Shown: positions 6,546-15,110, counted from the stretch's first letter. The stretch: DNA of 15,235 nt from Bacteroidales bacterium Bact_23 (GCA_001603685.1 LUZO01000163.1:1-15235); one strand, 5' to 3'. The notes: generated by a model from the letters alone, not told the origin. Made by a program: numbers and translations.

Positions 6546-9194
6546 ATGGGCTATAAATTACTGATTGTTACCCTTCTGATCATTCTAAACACCATATCCC
6601 TTCAGGCACAGGAGTTGTCGGGGACCATTGCCGATGACGCGGGCCGGCCGGTTCCCTGGGCAACGGTATTCGTTAAAGAGCTGATGTTTGGCACGGTAGC
6701 CAATCAGGACGGCGGTTTTGAGCTGAAGCTAGAACCGGGCGAATATACCTGTGTTTTCCAGAGCATGGGCTATCAGACGGAAACCCGGAAGGTAAGCGTA
6801 ATGAAAAAAACAATTCCCTTACGGATTATACTGAAGCCGATGGTTTACAACCTTTCCGGGGTGGTGGTAAGCAGCAGCGGCGAAGATCCTGCCTACAGCA
6901 TCATGCGGCAGGTGATCAAAAAGGCTCCGGAATATGCCAGGATGGTACTCAGATACAAAGCCGATGTATATCTGCGCGGAACGCTTGAAATCAGTAAGAT
7001 ATCGCGCATGGTAAAATGGATGGCGAAGGAAGACCTGAAGGAGGCGGGAATTAAGGAGGGCGATGTTTATCTGGAAGAATCGGTGAATGAGGTGATTTAT
7101 ACCGCTCCCTCGAAAGTGGAGCAGCGGGTGAAATCGATCCGCAGCAACTTTCCCACCGATGAAGATAGCAAATCATCGGCAGTGGTCGGGTTTATATATG
7201 GCAACCTGTATAAACCCGATGCGTTTGTAAATGCATGGTCGCCGTTTGCGCCGGGCGCATTCAGCCATTACCGTTTCAGCCTCGAAGGCACCGAAATCAA
7301 CGGGAACGCACTGGTGAATAAAATCAGAATTATCCCGAAAGGGAAAGGCCCGAAATATGTCCGCGGACATGTTTTTATCGTGGATGGTTTATGGTGCATT
7401 CACAGCATAGATATTAAGGTTGAGGAGCAGCTTGGGGTTGATATCCAGCTTTCGCAGACCTATGGCGAGGTGAAGCCGTCGGTATGGATGCCGGTTAGTA
7501 ACCGGGTAAGGGTGGATGTTGACCTTTTGGGCAATGCGGGCAATTTTCTGTACAATACTTCCGTCAGATACCTTTCGCTGGCGGTGAATACTTCGCTTAT
7601 CCCCTCGGTTGAACCGCCGCCTCAGGTTCCGGTGGCAGCATCACCGGCCGTTGCACAGAAAATTGACCGGCTGGATAAAAAATCGGAGAAGCTGAAAGCA
7701 AAAGCAGAGCCGACAACTTCAGAGGCATACCGCCTTGCCAGGATAGAGCAAAAGAAGGTTGAGCTGAAAGCCAGAGATTCGCTCCGGAATAACCATGAAT
7801 TTACGGAACGGTATAAAATGACCGTTGACTCCAACGCCCGCAGGGCGGATACCGCTTTCTGGAATCAGGTACGGCCGATTCCGCTGTCAGCGGTCGAGGT
7901 TCAGGGGTTTGAGCAAAGTGCTCCAAAGCCGGCGCATCGCAAATCCGCAGTGGGCGATTCGGTCAGACCCGGAGAAGGAAGCAACAGGCTGTTTCCGGTG
8001 ATTTTAACCGGAGGAAGATATCCTCTTGGCGAAAAAGCCGGCTTCTCCACAAACGGCCTTTTGAATCTTACCGGCTTGTCGTTCAGTACGGTGGATGGGT
8101 TTAACTATGGCAGCCGTTTTTCTCTTGATTACAAAGAGAAAGGGAAATATACAATTAATGCCGGCATATCGCCGTCGTATGGCTTTGCTTCGGGTTCGCT
8201 TATGTGGACTGCTTCGCTGGGTGTTGAAGGACAGAAAACCTTGAAAAACAGCCTGAAGCTGAGCGGAGGGTCGGAGCATCCCGATTTCAATGCTGCAGGC
8301 GGGCCTATGCCCATCGAAGATGCGCTCTCATCCCTGCTTTTCAGGCAAAATCTGATCAGGTTATACCATTCCGATTTTATCAGGATCGATCATTCCATCC
8401 GTCCGTTTTTCGGTGCGAAACTGAAAACGGCTTTGATTCTTTCGGAGAATTCCGAGCTTCAGAACCGGAGTAACTTTTCGCTGTTTTACCGCGATTCGCG
8501 TGAGTACGACCCGAACCTTCCCGATAATCCCGGCTACCTGATGGAACGCCACCGGGATATGATCCTGGATATGGAATTTTCGTACAAACCCATGCCATTT
8601 TATTTCATAAAGGATGGCGTTAAGGTTGCACGACCCGGCCTGAACCGGGCGCCGGAGTTTTTTGCAGGCTTCAGAAAGGCAATTCCTGCCGGTTCGTTTA
8701 TTTCCGATTATACGCGGGTTGACCTTGGACTGCGGCATTGGGTGAGTACGGGCCCCGGCGAACAACTGAGCTATGAAGCGGCTTTCGGCAAATACCTGAG
8801 CAGAAAGCAGGTTTATTTTGATGATTTTACCCATTTCAATGCGCAGCCGCTGATTCTGAGCGGAAAGGACTATTCCAATACTTTTCATCTGATTGATTAT
8901 TATGCGAAAAGTACCGATGATGCCTGGGTCAGGGTTTATGCCGAATATTTGTCCAAATATCTGTTGCTTACGCGGGTGCCGCTGATCAGGAACCGGTTGT
9001 GGCGCGACCATATTTCGGTTGCGGCGCTGGCAACTCCCCATGCAGGCGTTCATCTGGAGGCGGGTTACGGACTGGGCAACAGCATTTATGATTTCAGTTT
9101 CTATGCCGGAATTGACAAAGAGAAAAAGCCGTTGCTTGGTTTGCGGATTTCCTTACCGGTATTCTCGAGCCGCCAGATTGCCGTGGGGATGTAA
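6546..9194 (+). CDS. Carboxypeptidase-regulatory-like domain + DUF5686 outer-membrane protein
   Basis: This 882-aa envelope protein has a signal peptide (residues 1-22, ending LQAQ). Next comes a CarboxypepD_reg-like beta-sandwich (about 24-99: LSGTIADDAGRPVPWATVFV, with the usual SMGYQT strand). From about residue 107 to the end it matches DUF5686 by architecture, with the EDPAYSIMRQVIKKAP entry motif. A charged, Lys/Glu-rich segment (about 370-430) precedes VRPIPLSAVE, and the aromatic-rich C-terminal half looks like beta-barrel strands. DUF5686 proteins are widespread in Bacteroidota and resemble TonB-dependent receptor-associated outer-membrane proteins, but their role is not established. 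I see no TonB box or plug domain. The gene diverges from the barrel gene, and the flavoprotein gene begins 34 bp after its stop. Confidence 0.85.
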   Translation: MGYKLLIVTLLIILNTISLQAQELSGTIADDAGRPVPWATVFVKELMFGTVANQDGGFELKLEPGEYTCVFQSMGYQTETRKVSVMKKTIPLRIILKPMVYNLSGVVVSSSGEDPAYSIMRQVIKKAPEYARMVLRYKADVYLRGTLEISKISRMVKWMAKEDLKEAGIKEGDVYLEESVNEVIYTAPSKVEQRVKSIRSNFPTDEDSKSSAVVGFIYGNLYKPDAFVNAWSPFAPGAFSHYRFSLEGTEINGNALVNKIRIIPKGKGPKYVRGHVFIVDGLWCIHSIDIKVEEQLGVDIQLSQTYGEVKPSVWMPVSNRVRVDVDLLGNAGNFLYNTSVRYLSLAVNTSLIPSVEPPPQVPVAASPAVAQKIDRLDKKSEKLKAKAEPTTSEAYRLARIEQKKVELKARDSLRNNHEFTERYKMTVDSNARRADTAFWNQVRPIPLSAVEVQGFEQSAPKPAHRKSAVGDSVRPGEGSNRLFPVILTGGRYPLGEKAGFSTNGLLNLTGLSFSTVDGFNYGSRFSLDYKEKGKYTINAGISPSYGFASGSLMWTASLGVEGQKTLKNSLKLSGGSEHPDFNAAGGPMPIEDALSSLLFRQNLIRLYHSDFIRIDHSIRPFFGAKLKTALILSENSELQNRSNFSLFYRDSREYDPNLPDNPGYLMERHRDMILDMEFSYKPMPFYFIKDGVKVARPGLNRAPEFFAGFRKAIPAGSFISDYTRVDLGLRHWVSTGPGEQLSYEAAFGKYLSRKQVYFDDFTHFNAQPLILSGKDYSNTFHLIDYYAKSTDDAWVRVYAEYLSKYLLLTRVPLIRNRLWRDHISVAALATPHAGVHLEAGYGLGNSIYDFSFYAGIDKEKKPLLGLRISLPVFSSRQIAVGM

Positions 9195-9214
9195 TGGGGT
9201 GATATAAAGGTGAT

Positions 9215-9222
9215 TACATTTG
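9215..9222 (+). promoter_or_regulatory. Candidate -7 box TACATTTG next to the flavoprotein start
   Basis: This is a perfect TAnnTTTG followed by C, ending 6 bp before the flavoprotein ATG. If used, transcription would start at or within a base or two of the ATG, giving a leaderless mRNA. No TTG stands 17-23 bp upstream, so chance is a real alternative and read-through from the DUF5686 gene is possible. Confidence 0.4.
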
Positions 9223-9228
9223 CAAACT

Positions 9229-10425
9229 ATGCAAAAGGAACGGGTTTTTGTAATCGGAGGCGGTCCGGCGGGACTGATGGCGGCCTGGAAACTGGCGGAG
9301 AAGTTCGAAGTGCATCTTTTTGAAAAGGAGAAGATGCCCGGCCGGAAGTTTCTGATGGCCGGACGCGGCGGGCTGAACATCACCAACCGGAGAACCGGTA
9401 CGGAACTGCTTGAAAAGTACTCGCCTCCCGGATTTATGAACGATGTGCTGCATGCTTTCGGGCCGGAACAACTTCGGGAGTGGCTGAAATCGCTCGGTAT
9501 TCCAACCTTTACCGGCAGCAGCGGTAAGGTGTTCCCCGAAAAGGGAATTACCGCCCGGCAGGTGCTGGATAAAATCATTGAATCGCTGGAAAGCCGCGGG
9601 GCGCATATCCATACCGGCGTTCGCCTGATTGGTTTTGACAAGGAAATGCGTTTTGAATTTGAAGAAGCGGGAACCCGGGTTGAACGGCTGGCGGGTTATG
9701 CGGTGCTGGCAATGGGCGGAGCATCATGGCCGGAAACCGGATCGGACGGGAAATGGACCGGCATGCTGAACAGACACGACATTGAAACCGTGCCGTTTGA
9801 ACCTGCAAACTGCGGGATAAACATCTCCTGGCCTGAGAGTATTGCGAATTTTCATGCCGGAAAACCGCTGAAAAACATCTCAGTAAGTTTCAACGGGAAC
9901 AGAAGCAGGGGAGAGGCGCTTGTATCCGATTATGGCCTTGAAGGGTATGCAATTTATCCGCTGATCCCCGCCATCAGAAGGCGGCTGAAAGAAGGCTGCC
10001 CTGTTGAGATATTCATCGATTTCAAACCGGTGCTGAACCGTGAGGCATTGCTGAAACGGCTCGGAAATGCTGAGCCGGGCGGTAAGAGCTATTCGCGGCT
10101 GTTCAACCTCAGTCCCGCGGAAATGGCGCTGCTGAAGGTGTTTACCACAAAGGATGAATTTCAGGATGCGGAAAAATTTGCGGATTCCGTTAAAAATCTG
10201 GCTATTCCGGTTCAGGCGCTGCGCGGGATTGATGAAGCCATATCAACGGCCGGCGGATTGAGTACGGCTGAGCTCAATCCCGATTTCTCGCTGAAGAAAT
10301 TCAGCCGCATATTTGCTGTCGGCGAGATGATTGACTGGGAGGCGCCGACCGGAGGTTTTCTGCTGCAGGGGTGCTTTGCTTCGGGGTGGTTCGTCGCTGA
10401 ACGAATTCTGCAAAGGCAGACCTGA
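9229..10425 (+). CDS. FAD-dependent flavoprotein, HI0933 / PP_4765 (TIGR03862) type
   Basis: This is a 398-aa cytoplasmic flavoprotein of the HI0933/YhiN superfamily. The Rossmann FAD-binding motif GGGPAG is at 10-15, with the ribose-binding acid Glu32 in LFEKEK. The family motif GRKFLMAGRGGLNITN follows at 38-53. Its KFLMAGRGGLN form is typical of the PP_4765 branch rather than the KLLISGGGRCN form of HI0933 itself. The C-terminal FAD-closing segment GEMIDWEAPTGGFLLQG and the GGLSTAELNP motif are intact. The reaction of this family is not known, so no substrate is given. ATG at 9229 is chosen over an in-frame TTG at 9220, which would add only three residues. The gene may be co-transcribed with the DUF5686 gene or use its own promoter at 9215. 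Confidence 0.93.
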   Translation: MQKERVFVIGGGPAGLMAAWKLAEKFEVHLFEKEKMPGRKFLMAGRGGLNITNRRTGTELLEKYSPPGFMNDVLHAFGPEQLREWLKSLGIPTFTGSSGKVFPEKGITARQVLDKIIESLESRGAHIHTGVRLIGFDKEMRFEFEEAGTRVERLAGYAVLAMGGASWPETGSDGKWTGMLNRHDIETVPFEPANCGINISWPESIANFHAGKPLKNISVSFNGNRSRGEALVSDYGLEGYAIYPLIPAIRRRLKEGCPVEIFIDFKPVLNREALLKRLGNAEPGGKSYSRLFNLSPAEMALLKVFTTKDEFQDAEKFADSVKNLAIPVQALRGIDEAISTAGGLSTAELNPDFSLKKFSRIFAVGEMIDWEAPTGGFLLQGCFASGWFVAERILQRQT

Positions 10426-10431
10426 GTGCAT

Positions 10432-10458
10432 AAAAAAAACTGCGTTTAAGCAGGTTTT
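10432..10458 (-). terminator. Bidirectional terminator between flavoprotein and OB-lipoprotein genes
   Basis: On the minus strand AAAACCTGC, a 6-nt loop and GCAGTTTT form an 8-bp stem with one bulged base. The hairpin runs into eight consecutive T (10439-10432), which is a good intrinsic terminator for the minus-strand lipoprotein gene ending at 10480. On the plus strand the same hairpin follows the flavoprotein stop by a few bases and ends in GTTTT, so it may act in both directions. Confidence 0.8.
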
Positions 10459-10479
10459 CTGTTGGTTTCATTAAACGGG

Positions 10480-11214
10480 TCAGAATACCTGGGCGTCGGT
10501 TTTAACATCCGATACTGTGGCATCTTCCATAATGATGTCGTACTTGTAGCCGGCGCCGAAATCCTTGTCAATCGCTATTTTCCCCTCGAAGGTGGCAATG
10601 CTGCCCACTGCAGGCAGTTCGCCGGTAGTAATGGTCAGGTCGAAGTTTCCTTCTTCGCCGGTACCATCCTGAATGTGAACCCAGTTCTTGCCCATGATGT
10701 TTTTGTTCAGCTTCACAACCACACCTCTGATTTTTACCGTTTTCCCATTCAGGGAACCTTTATTGGCAAATATGCCGGCAATGGTTTCGCTTCCTTCCAC
10801 ATAGTCGATCTCAATTCCCTTCATTTTTGGCAGCTCAGGCTTGCCCATGCTTACCGGCTCCTGCTTTTTTATTGGAGTATCCGATGCATCCTGTACAAAA
10901 TAGATAACCGGGAAGGTGCGGCTTAACTCCCTGCTTACGAAATCTTTCATTTCGAGCGCTTCGGAGAAGTAGAGTACATCACCGGGCTTAATTTCGCGCG
11001 CATTGATGGCAATCCAGTACTGCCCCTCATCTTCAAGAACCTGCAGATAGGTGTAGTTCGAAGTTTGAATTACCTCAATCACGGTAACGGCGTGGGTGCC
11101 TTCGGCCATTTCGTCTTCATTGGCGCTGCTTTTTCCACGGTTGCACGATGCGGTTACCAGTAAGGCCGCTGCCGCAAAAAAGGCAAATATCAGTTTAACA
11201 CTGCTTTTTCTCAC
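10480..11214 (-). CDS. Lipoprotein with two OB-like modules
   Basis: This 244-aa protein has a lipoprotein signal peptide ending TASC (Cys24), followed by a Ser/Glu-rich linker. Module 1 (about 42-108) runs from AVTVIEVIQTSNYTYLQV through a Trp-containing strand and PGDVLYF to VIYFV. Module 2 (about 138-235) contains GKTVKIRGVVVKLNKNIMGK, NWVHIQDGTG, LTITT and FEGKIAIDKDFGAGY. This resembles a nucleic-acid-binding-type OB fold seen in exported proteins of Bacteroidota and deltaproteobacteria. The module assignment is from sequence pattern only, and the ligand and role are unknown. The start is GTG at 11214: no ATG fits, and an in-frame TAA lies 9 bp upstream. The gene has its own promoter and terminator, so it is probably monocistronic. 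Confidence 0.75.
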   Translation of the reverse strand: MRKSSVKLIFAFFAAAALLVTASCNRGKSSANEDEMAEGTHAVTVIEVIQTSNYTYLQVLEDEGQYWIAINAREIKPGDVLYFSEALEMKDFVSRELSRTFPVIYFVQDASDTPIKKQEPVSMGKPELPKMKGIEIDYVEGSETIAGIFANKGSLNGKTVKIRGVVVKLNKNIMGKNWVHIQDGTGEEGNFDLTITTGELPAVGSIATFEGKIAIDKDFGAGYKYDIIMEDATVSDVKTDAQVF

Positions 11215-11264
11215 TTTTGGTTAGTTTTTAGAGTTTTGATTCGTTTTTTTATTCCAGAGAGTTG

Positions 11265-11297
11265 CAAAAATACCGGATTTTCCGTCGAATCTGCAAA
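11265..11297 (-). promoter_or_regulatory. Promoter of the OB-lipoprotein gene (TTTG-N21-TATTTTTG)
   Basis: On the minus strand TTTG (11297-11294) lies 21 bp before TATTTTTG (11272-11265), a full match to the Bacteroidota promoter pattern. The predicted leader is about 45 nt. The promoter sits in the 119-bp gap just beyond the stop codon of the upstream T9SS gene, which has no clear terminator of its own. Confidence 0.65.
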
Positions 11298-11333
11298 AAG
11301 CGGCGGAATAAATCTACTTTTTTACATATCTGA

Positions 11334-14018
11334 TTATTGCACTACCAGTTTGATTGCGGATAAATGCTCCCCGTTCTCAAGCTGCAGATAGTAAATTCCC
11401 GGTTTTAATTCCCGGTTTCCGTTTACAACATCAAGCGGCCATTCATGCGTACCCTCCGGCAGAATGCCAGCCAGCTTTGCGCCTATCAATTTACCTGCGG
11501 AACTGAAAAGCCTGAATCCGAAATTGCCATTTTTGCTGTTTTTAAGAATGATGCGGCTGTTTCCGGTAACCGGATTGGGGGAGACCAGAAAATCAAATCC
11601 CATCTCATTGTTGGCAGTAGCCCCGTATATGTATAAAAACAGTATGTGGTTGTTCTGGTGGTCGATCAGGGTGTCGGTTTCAAGCAGGCCAACCATGGGA
11701 AAATTTGAAATGCCGTGATAAAATCCGTAAACTGCATTGGCAAACACCAGCGAATCGTTTTCAATCAGGCCATTATAAGTGGTTTCGGGACCCGTAAGGG
11801 TGACTTCCGTTCCAAGCAGGGTGCTTCCATACTGATCGGTAGCTTTCACGATGATATCGGTTCGCAGGGGCTGAAGCTGGAAAGTGATTCCGGTGGTTGT
11901 CAGTCCGGGCAGAATTTCCACATTTTCAATGGTTTGGGCTGTTGTCCAGGGATGTGATGCCGTAATGTTGAAATTTCCGACGGGTAGTTCGAAAAAGTAG
12001 AAGCCATTTGCCGAAGGATGGGTAATCTGTCCGCCCGCTTCTACCGTTGCTTCCGTGATATCGTATATATTTCCGGAAATGGTAACATTGCCCTGTACCC
12101 ATCCGGTAGTCGGCTCTAGTGGCAGTGTAAAGTTAATATCCGGTGTAACCGAGCCGGCATTTACGACAACCCCTGCAATGGTTTGGGTTACATAGCCGCT
12201 GAGGCTGGCTTCCACTTCCCACACTCCTGCGGGGACTTCGATGCTGTAGAATCCGCCTGCATCAGGGTTTGCGGTTGAACTTCCGGCCTTAACCGTTGCT
12301 TCGGTAATTTCGCCTGTTCCGCCTCCGAGGGTAACCTGGCCTTCAATAAATCCGGTGGTGGGAACAGGATCGAGGATAAAATCAATGCCGGTGGTGGACT
12401 GGTTGGCCAGTACGGTTACATTGCCCACCGAGCCCGGGTAATAGCCGTCGAGGGTTGCCGTAACGGTATAAACCCCGACAGGCACTGCCAGGTAATAGAG
12501 CCCGCCGGGCCCGGCCAGCGTTGATTCTCCGCCCGCCGAAACTACCACCTGAGTAATGTTTCCGGAGCCGCCGTTCAGCGTTACCTGCCCCTGAATGCTG
12601 CCAAATTCCGTGATGCCGGGGCCCAGCGAGCCATCGGCCAGTAAATTCTGGGCGTAGATGTCGGAGGCGCCGTTGCGGTCGTCTTCCCAACAGGTTATCA
12701 ACTGGTTGTTCTGAAATTTGCTGACCATTGAATGAACTTTTGAGGAGTTCACCGAACAGAGGGTAACATGGTCGCCGGGCCAGAGATAATTGCCGCCGGA
12801 GCCGATGCGCATTGCCTTCAGAATGCCTGAGCTTGCCGAAAGGCCTTCTTCATAAATCACAATCACATCGGTGGCTGTTGCCCTTGCCTCAATCGGCAGA
12901 TAGTCCGTAGCCGAAAGGGGAATAAAGGTCATGCCGCTGTTGCCCCATTGCCTTGTGCCTGCCTGCGATAATTTCTGTCCGGAAATTCCCCTCTGATTCT
13001 GGTCGCCGCTCATTTCGTTCCAGAAAACATACACATCCTGCGATCCTGAAGGAAGGGCGAGATAAGGATAGAAATGGTTGAACGACGAAGCGGTGGAGGC
13101 TTCTACCCCATTGGCCGGAAAGAGTGCGATCCCCGACGAACTGATGTGGTGAACCCATACGGAAGCTCTCATGTCATTGTCGCGGTCATCGTGCCAGGCA
13201 ATGTAAAAGCCGTCGCTGCCATCGTTGATAAACGGGAAAATCTGCGTCCAGGCCGAAATGCCGCCGGCATTGGAAATAACCGTGGGCGAACTCCAAACGG
13301 CAGCGCCCTGACTGTTGTAACGCTGGGCGTAAACATGGCGGGTAGGCGCCCAGGCAGGGCCGCTGTCATTAAAGTATTTGAGGATGATATCGTCGGTCCC
13401 GACCGGAAGCAACTGCGGCCAGCTTAAGGTATTGGCCGATGAGAGGGTGATGCCTTCGGCGCCCCATTGCTTTACTCCGGCCGGATTTAGCTTCTGCATG
13501 ATGATGACATTGTCCGAGCTCCAGGCAAAAACCGCATTTCCCGCAGCCGTAACAGAAACTTTCGGCGATGCATTGAAGGCGTCGTTGTCGGAAAGTGCTA
13601 TGCCGTTGCTGCCCCACACAAAACTGCCGTCGGGAGCAATGCGGTACGCATAGATGTTGTTGTTGCCGTTGCGGATATCCTGCCAGGTGAGTATGCAGTG
13701 GTTCTCGGGGTCGGCGGCGATATCCCAGTCGGTAAGCCAGGTCATGGACGGCTGGTTGCTGATCAGGATGCCGTTTGGCTGCCAGAGGGTGTTCCCCTGG
13801 CTGTCGAGCAACTGAAGCCTGACATCGTAATTGCCGGATTCGTTTGAGAAAAACGCAATATATGCGTTGCCATTGGGGCAAACGGCCACCTTGGGAATGG
13901 CCTGCTCGCCCGGGAGCAACCCTATGGCGTTGTTTACGGCCGGGTTGTCGCTCCACTGTGCCTGAGCCGTCATTAAAAATGACACGAGCAACTGGATAAT
14001 CGTAAATACTTTTTTCAT
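11334..14018 (-). CDS. T9SS-secreted protein: repeat-rich N-half, three regulatory-like domains, type A sorting domain
   Basis: This 894-aa protein is predicted to cross the inner membrane by Sec (signal peptide 1-20, MKKVFTIIQLLVSFLMTAQA) and the outer membrane by the type IX secretion system. Residues about 40-470 are repeats of roughly 50 aa with recurring WQDxRNG / WHDDRD / WEDDRNG turns and QGNTLWQPNGI-like strands, which suggests a beta-propeller. Three tandem carboxypeptidase-regulatory-like domains follow (about 474-553, 557-636, 639-718). A fourth beta-sandwich-like segment (721-800) comes next. The type A C-terminal sorting domain starts at FLVSPNPVTGNSRI (about 810) and includes GIYYLQLENG and a final IKLVVQ. 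No catalytic domain is recognised, so an adhesive or binding role is an inference. No perfect promoter was found upstream; TTAATTTG at 14162-14155 is a one-mismatch -7 candidate. Confidence 0.92.
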   Translation of the reverse strand: MKKVFTIIQLLVSFLMTAQAQWSDNPAVNNAIGLLPGEQAIPKVAVCPNGNAYIAFFSNESGNYDVRLQLLDSQGNTLWQPNGILISNQPSMTWLTDWDIAADPENHCILTWQDIRNGNNNIYAYRIAPDGSFVWGSNGIALSDNDAFNASPKVSVTAAGNAVFAWSSDNVIIMQKLNPAGVKQWGAEGITLSSANTLSWPQLLPVGTDDIILKYFNDSGPAWAPTRHVYAQRYNSQGAAVWSSPTVISNAGGISAWTQIFPFINDGSDGFYIAWHDDRDNDMRASVWVHHISSSGIALFPANGVEASTASSFNHFYPYLALPSGSQDVYVFWNEMSGDQNQRGISGQKLSQAGTRQWGNSGMTFIPLSATDYLPIEARATATDVIVIYEEGLSASSGILKAMRIGSGGNYLWPGDHVTLCSVNSSKVHSMVSKFQNNQLITCWEDDRNGASDIYAQNLLADGSLGPGITEFGSIQGQVTLNGGSGNITQVVVSAGGESTLAGPGGLYYLAVPVGVYTVTATLDGYYPGSVGNVTVLANQSTTGIDFILDPVPTTGFIEGQVTLGGGTGEITEATVKAGSSTANPDAGGFYSIEVPAGVWEVEASLSGYVTQTIAGVVVNAGSVTPDINFTLPLEPTTGWVQGNVTISGNIYDITEATVEAGGQITHPSANGFYFFELPVGNFNITASHPWTTAQTIENVEILPGLTTTGITFQLQPLRTDIIVKATDQYGSTLLGTEVTLTGPETTYNGLIENDSLVFANAVYGFYHGISNFPMVGLLETDTLIDHQNNHILFLYIYGATANNEMGFDFLVSPNPVTGNSRIILKNSKNGNFGFRLFSSAGKLIGAKLAGILPEGTHEWPLDVVNGNRELKPGIYYLQLENGEHLSAIKLVVQ
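11865..12599 (-). repeat. Three tandem regulatory-like domain repeats within the T9SS gene
   Basis: Three coding repeats of about 80 codons are recognisable by the recurring strand G-x-V-T-[LI]-x-G, then [ED]IT-[EQ]-[AV]-x-V-x-A-G, a GG/NGFY turn, and a VPxGxxxVxAS strand. Adjacent units share PTTGF or PTTGW joints. This points to internal duplication followed by divergence. Confidence 0.75.
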
Positions 14019-14441
14019 TTCAATTGGTTTTTGGGAACGGAATTCAGTTCGCTGCGGCGGAGCGGAATTAGTCTGACAGCAGCCGGAATGCGGAAAATAG
14101 AGGAATGAACGATTTTGCTTTCCCCTGAGTAGCTGGCCTTGATCAGGACACTACCAAATTAACAAAAATCCGGAATGGTTTCCCGATAAACCACATAAAA
14201 AAATGAATATTTATCTACTCTGCTAAATCCGGATAAAAGAGCGTTCATTATTTTGCGAACCGCACCTGGAAATCCGGTGTTCCGGAATGTTCCTAACCGA
14301 CTATCCGGTTGGATTACTGTATGTTATCTGTTGTCTGTCTTGTATGTGAATTCCGGAATAATTTTCTTTGCTGAATTTCATGCGCCGAAACCCTATATTT
14401 GCACTTTGCCGGACCACTACCGGCCATAAACCCATACCAAA
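14019..14441. other. 423-bp divergent intergenic region (T9SS gene / nth)
   Basis: No convincing gene or RNA is seen. The nth-proximal end holds the nth promoter and a leader hairpin. The T9SS-proximal side has only a one-mismatch -7 candidate at 14155-14162. The octamer CCGGAATG occurs at 14083, 14170 and 14282, with CCGGAATA at 14353. Confidence 0.5.
14367..14401 (+). promoter_or_regulatory. nth promoter (TTTG-N23-TATATTTG)
   Basis: TTTG at 14367-14370 lies 23 bp before TATATTTG at 14394-14401, matching the Bacteroidota promoter pattern at the long end of its spacing. The start is expected near 14407, about 35 nt before the ATG. A hairpin, GCCGG (14408-14412) with CCGGC (14420-14424), would form the very 5' end of the mRNA. 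Confidence 0.6.
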
Positions 14442-15110
14442 ATGAGTGAACTTACCAAGCCGCAGCGCTTTAAATATGTACTTGACTGGTTTGAAAAAAA
14501 CATGCCGGTCGCCGAAACGGAACTGCATTACGAAAATCCCTACGAGCTGATTGTTGCGGTGATTTTATCGGCGCAGTGTACCGATAAACGGGTGAATATC
14601 ATTACCATACCTTTTTTTGAACGCTTTTCGGATATGGAATCCCTCTCCAAAGCCACTGAAGCGGAGGTGTTTGAACTGATTCGTTCATGCTCGTATCCCA
14701 ACAATAAAACCAAGCACCTGATCGGGATGGCAAAGATGGTAATGAGCGATTTCGGCGGCAAGGTTCCTGACGATCTGGAGAATCTTCAGAAGTTGCCGGG
14801 TGTTGGACGGAAAACCGCCAATGTGATTGCTTCCGTTGCTTTCGACCAGCCTGCCCTGGCGGTGGATACCCATGTTCACCGGGTAGCCGCCCGCATCGGC
14901 CTGACCTGGCGTGCCAAAACGCCGCTGGAAACCGAAAAGCAGCTGGTAAAATATATCCCCACCGAAAAACTGGGCATTGCCCACCACTGGCTGATTTTGC
15001 ACGGCAGGTATGTGTGCCTGGCCCGCAAGCCCAAATGCGAAGAGTGTGGCCTGAAGCAGTGGTGCAGGTATTATGGGGGCCAGAGGCCGGAAGTAAGAGG
15101 TAAGAGGTAG
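14442..15110 (+). CDS. nth: Endonuclease III (DNA glycosylase/AP lyase)
   Basis: This base-excision-repair enzyme removes oxidised pyrimidines and cuts at the abasic site. The 222-aa protein has the helix-hairpin-helix LPGVGRKTANVIA (118-130) containing catalytic Lys124, catalytic Asp142 in VDTHVHR, and the [4Fe-4S] cluster cysteines C192-X6-C199-X2-C202-X5-C208. ILSAQCTDKRVN (41-52) matches the damage-recognition helix. All key residues are intact. The tail after the cluster (YYGGQRPEVRGKR) is slightly long, and its last codons, including the TAG stop, lie within a 7-bp repeat array. ATG at 14442 fits the family N-terminus (Q-R-F-x-x-V-L). Confidence 0.98.
   Translation: MSELTKPQRFKYVLDWFEKNMPVAETELHYENPYELIVAVILSAQCTDKRVNIITIPFFERFSDMESLSKATEAEVFELIRSCSYPNNKTKHLIGMAKMVMSDFGGKVPDDLENLQKLPGVGRKTANVIASVAFDQPALAVDTHVHRVAARIGLTWRAKTPLETEKQLVKYIPTEKLGIAHHWLILHGRYVCLARKPKCEECGLKQWCRYYGGQRPEVRGKR

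Noticed and set aside
8361..9053. 230-codon minus-strand open frame inside the DUF5686 gene
   Set aside because: It is antisense to a well-supported 882-aa gene, has no promoter and no recognisable domain.
13369..13956. 195-codon minus-strand frame inside the T9SS gene
   Set aside because: It is an Arg/Gln/His-rich out-of-frame reading of GC-rich repeat coding sequence, a typical shadow.
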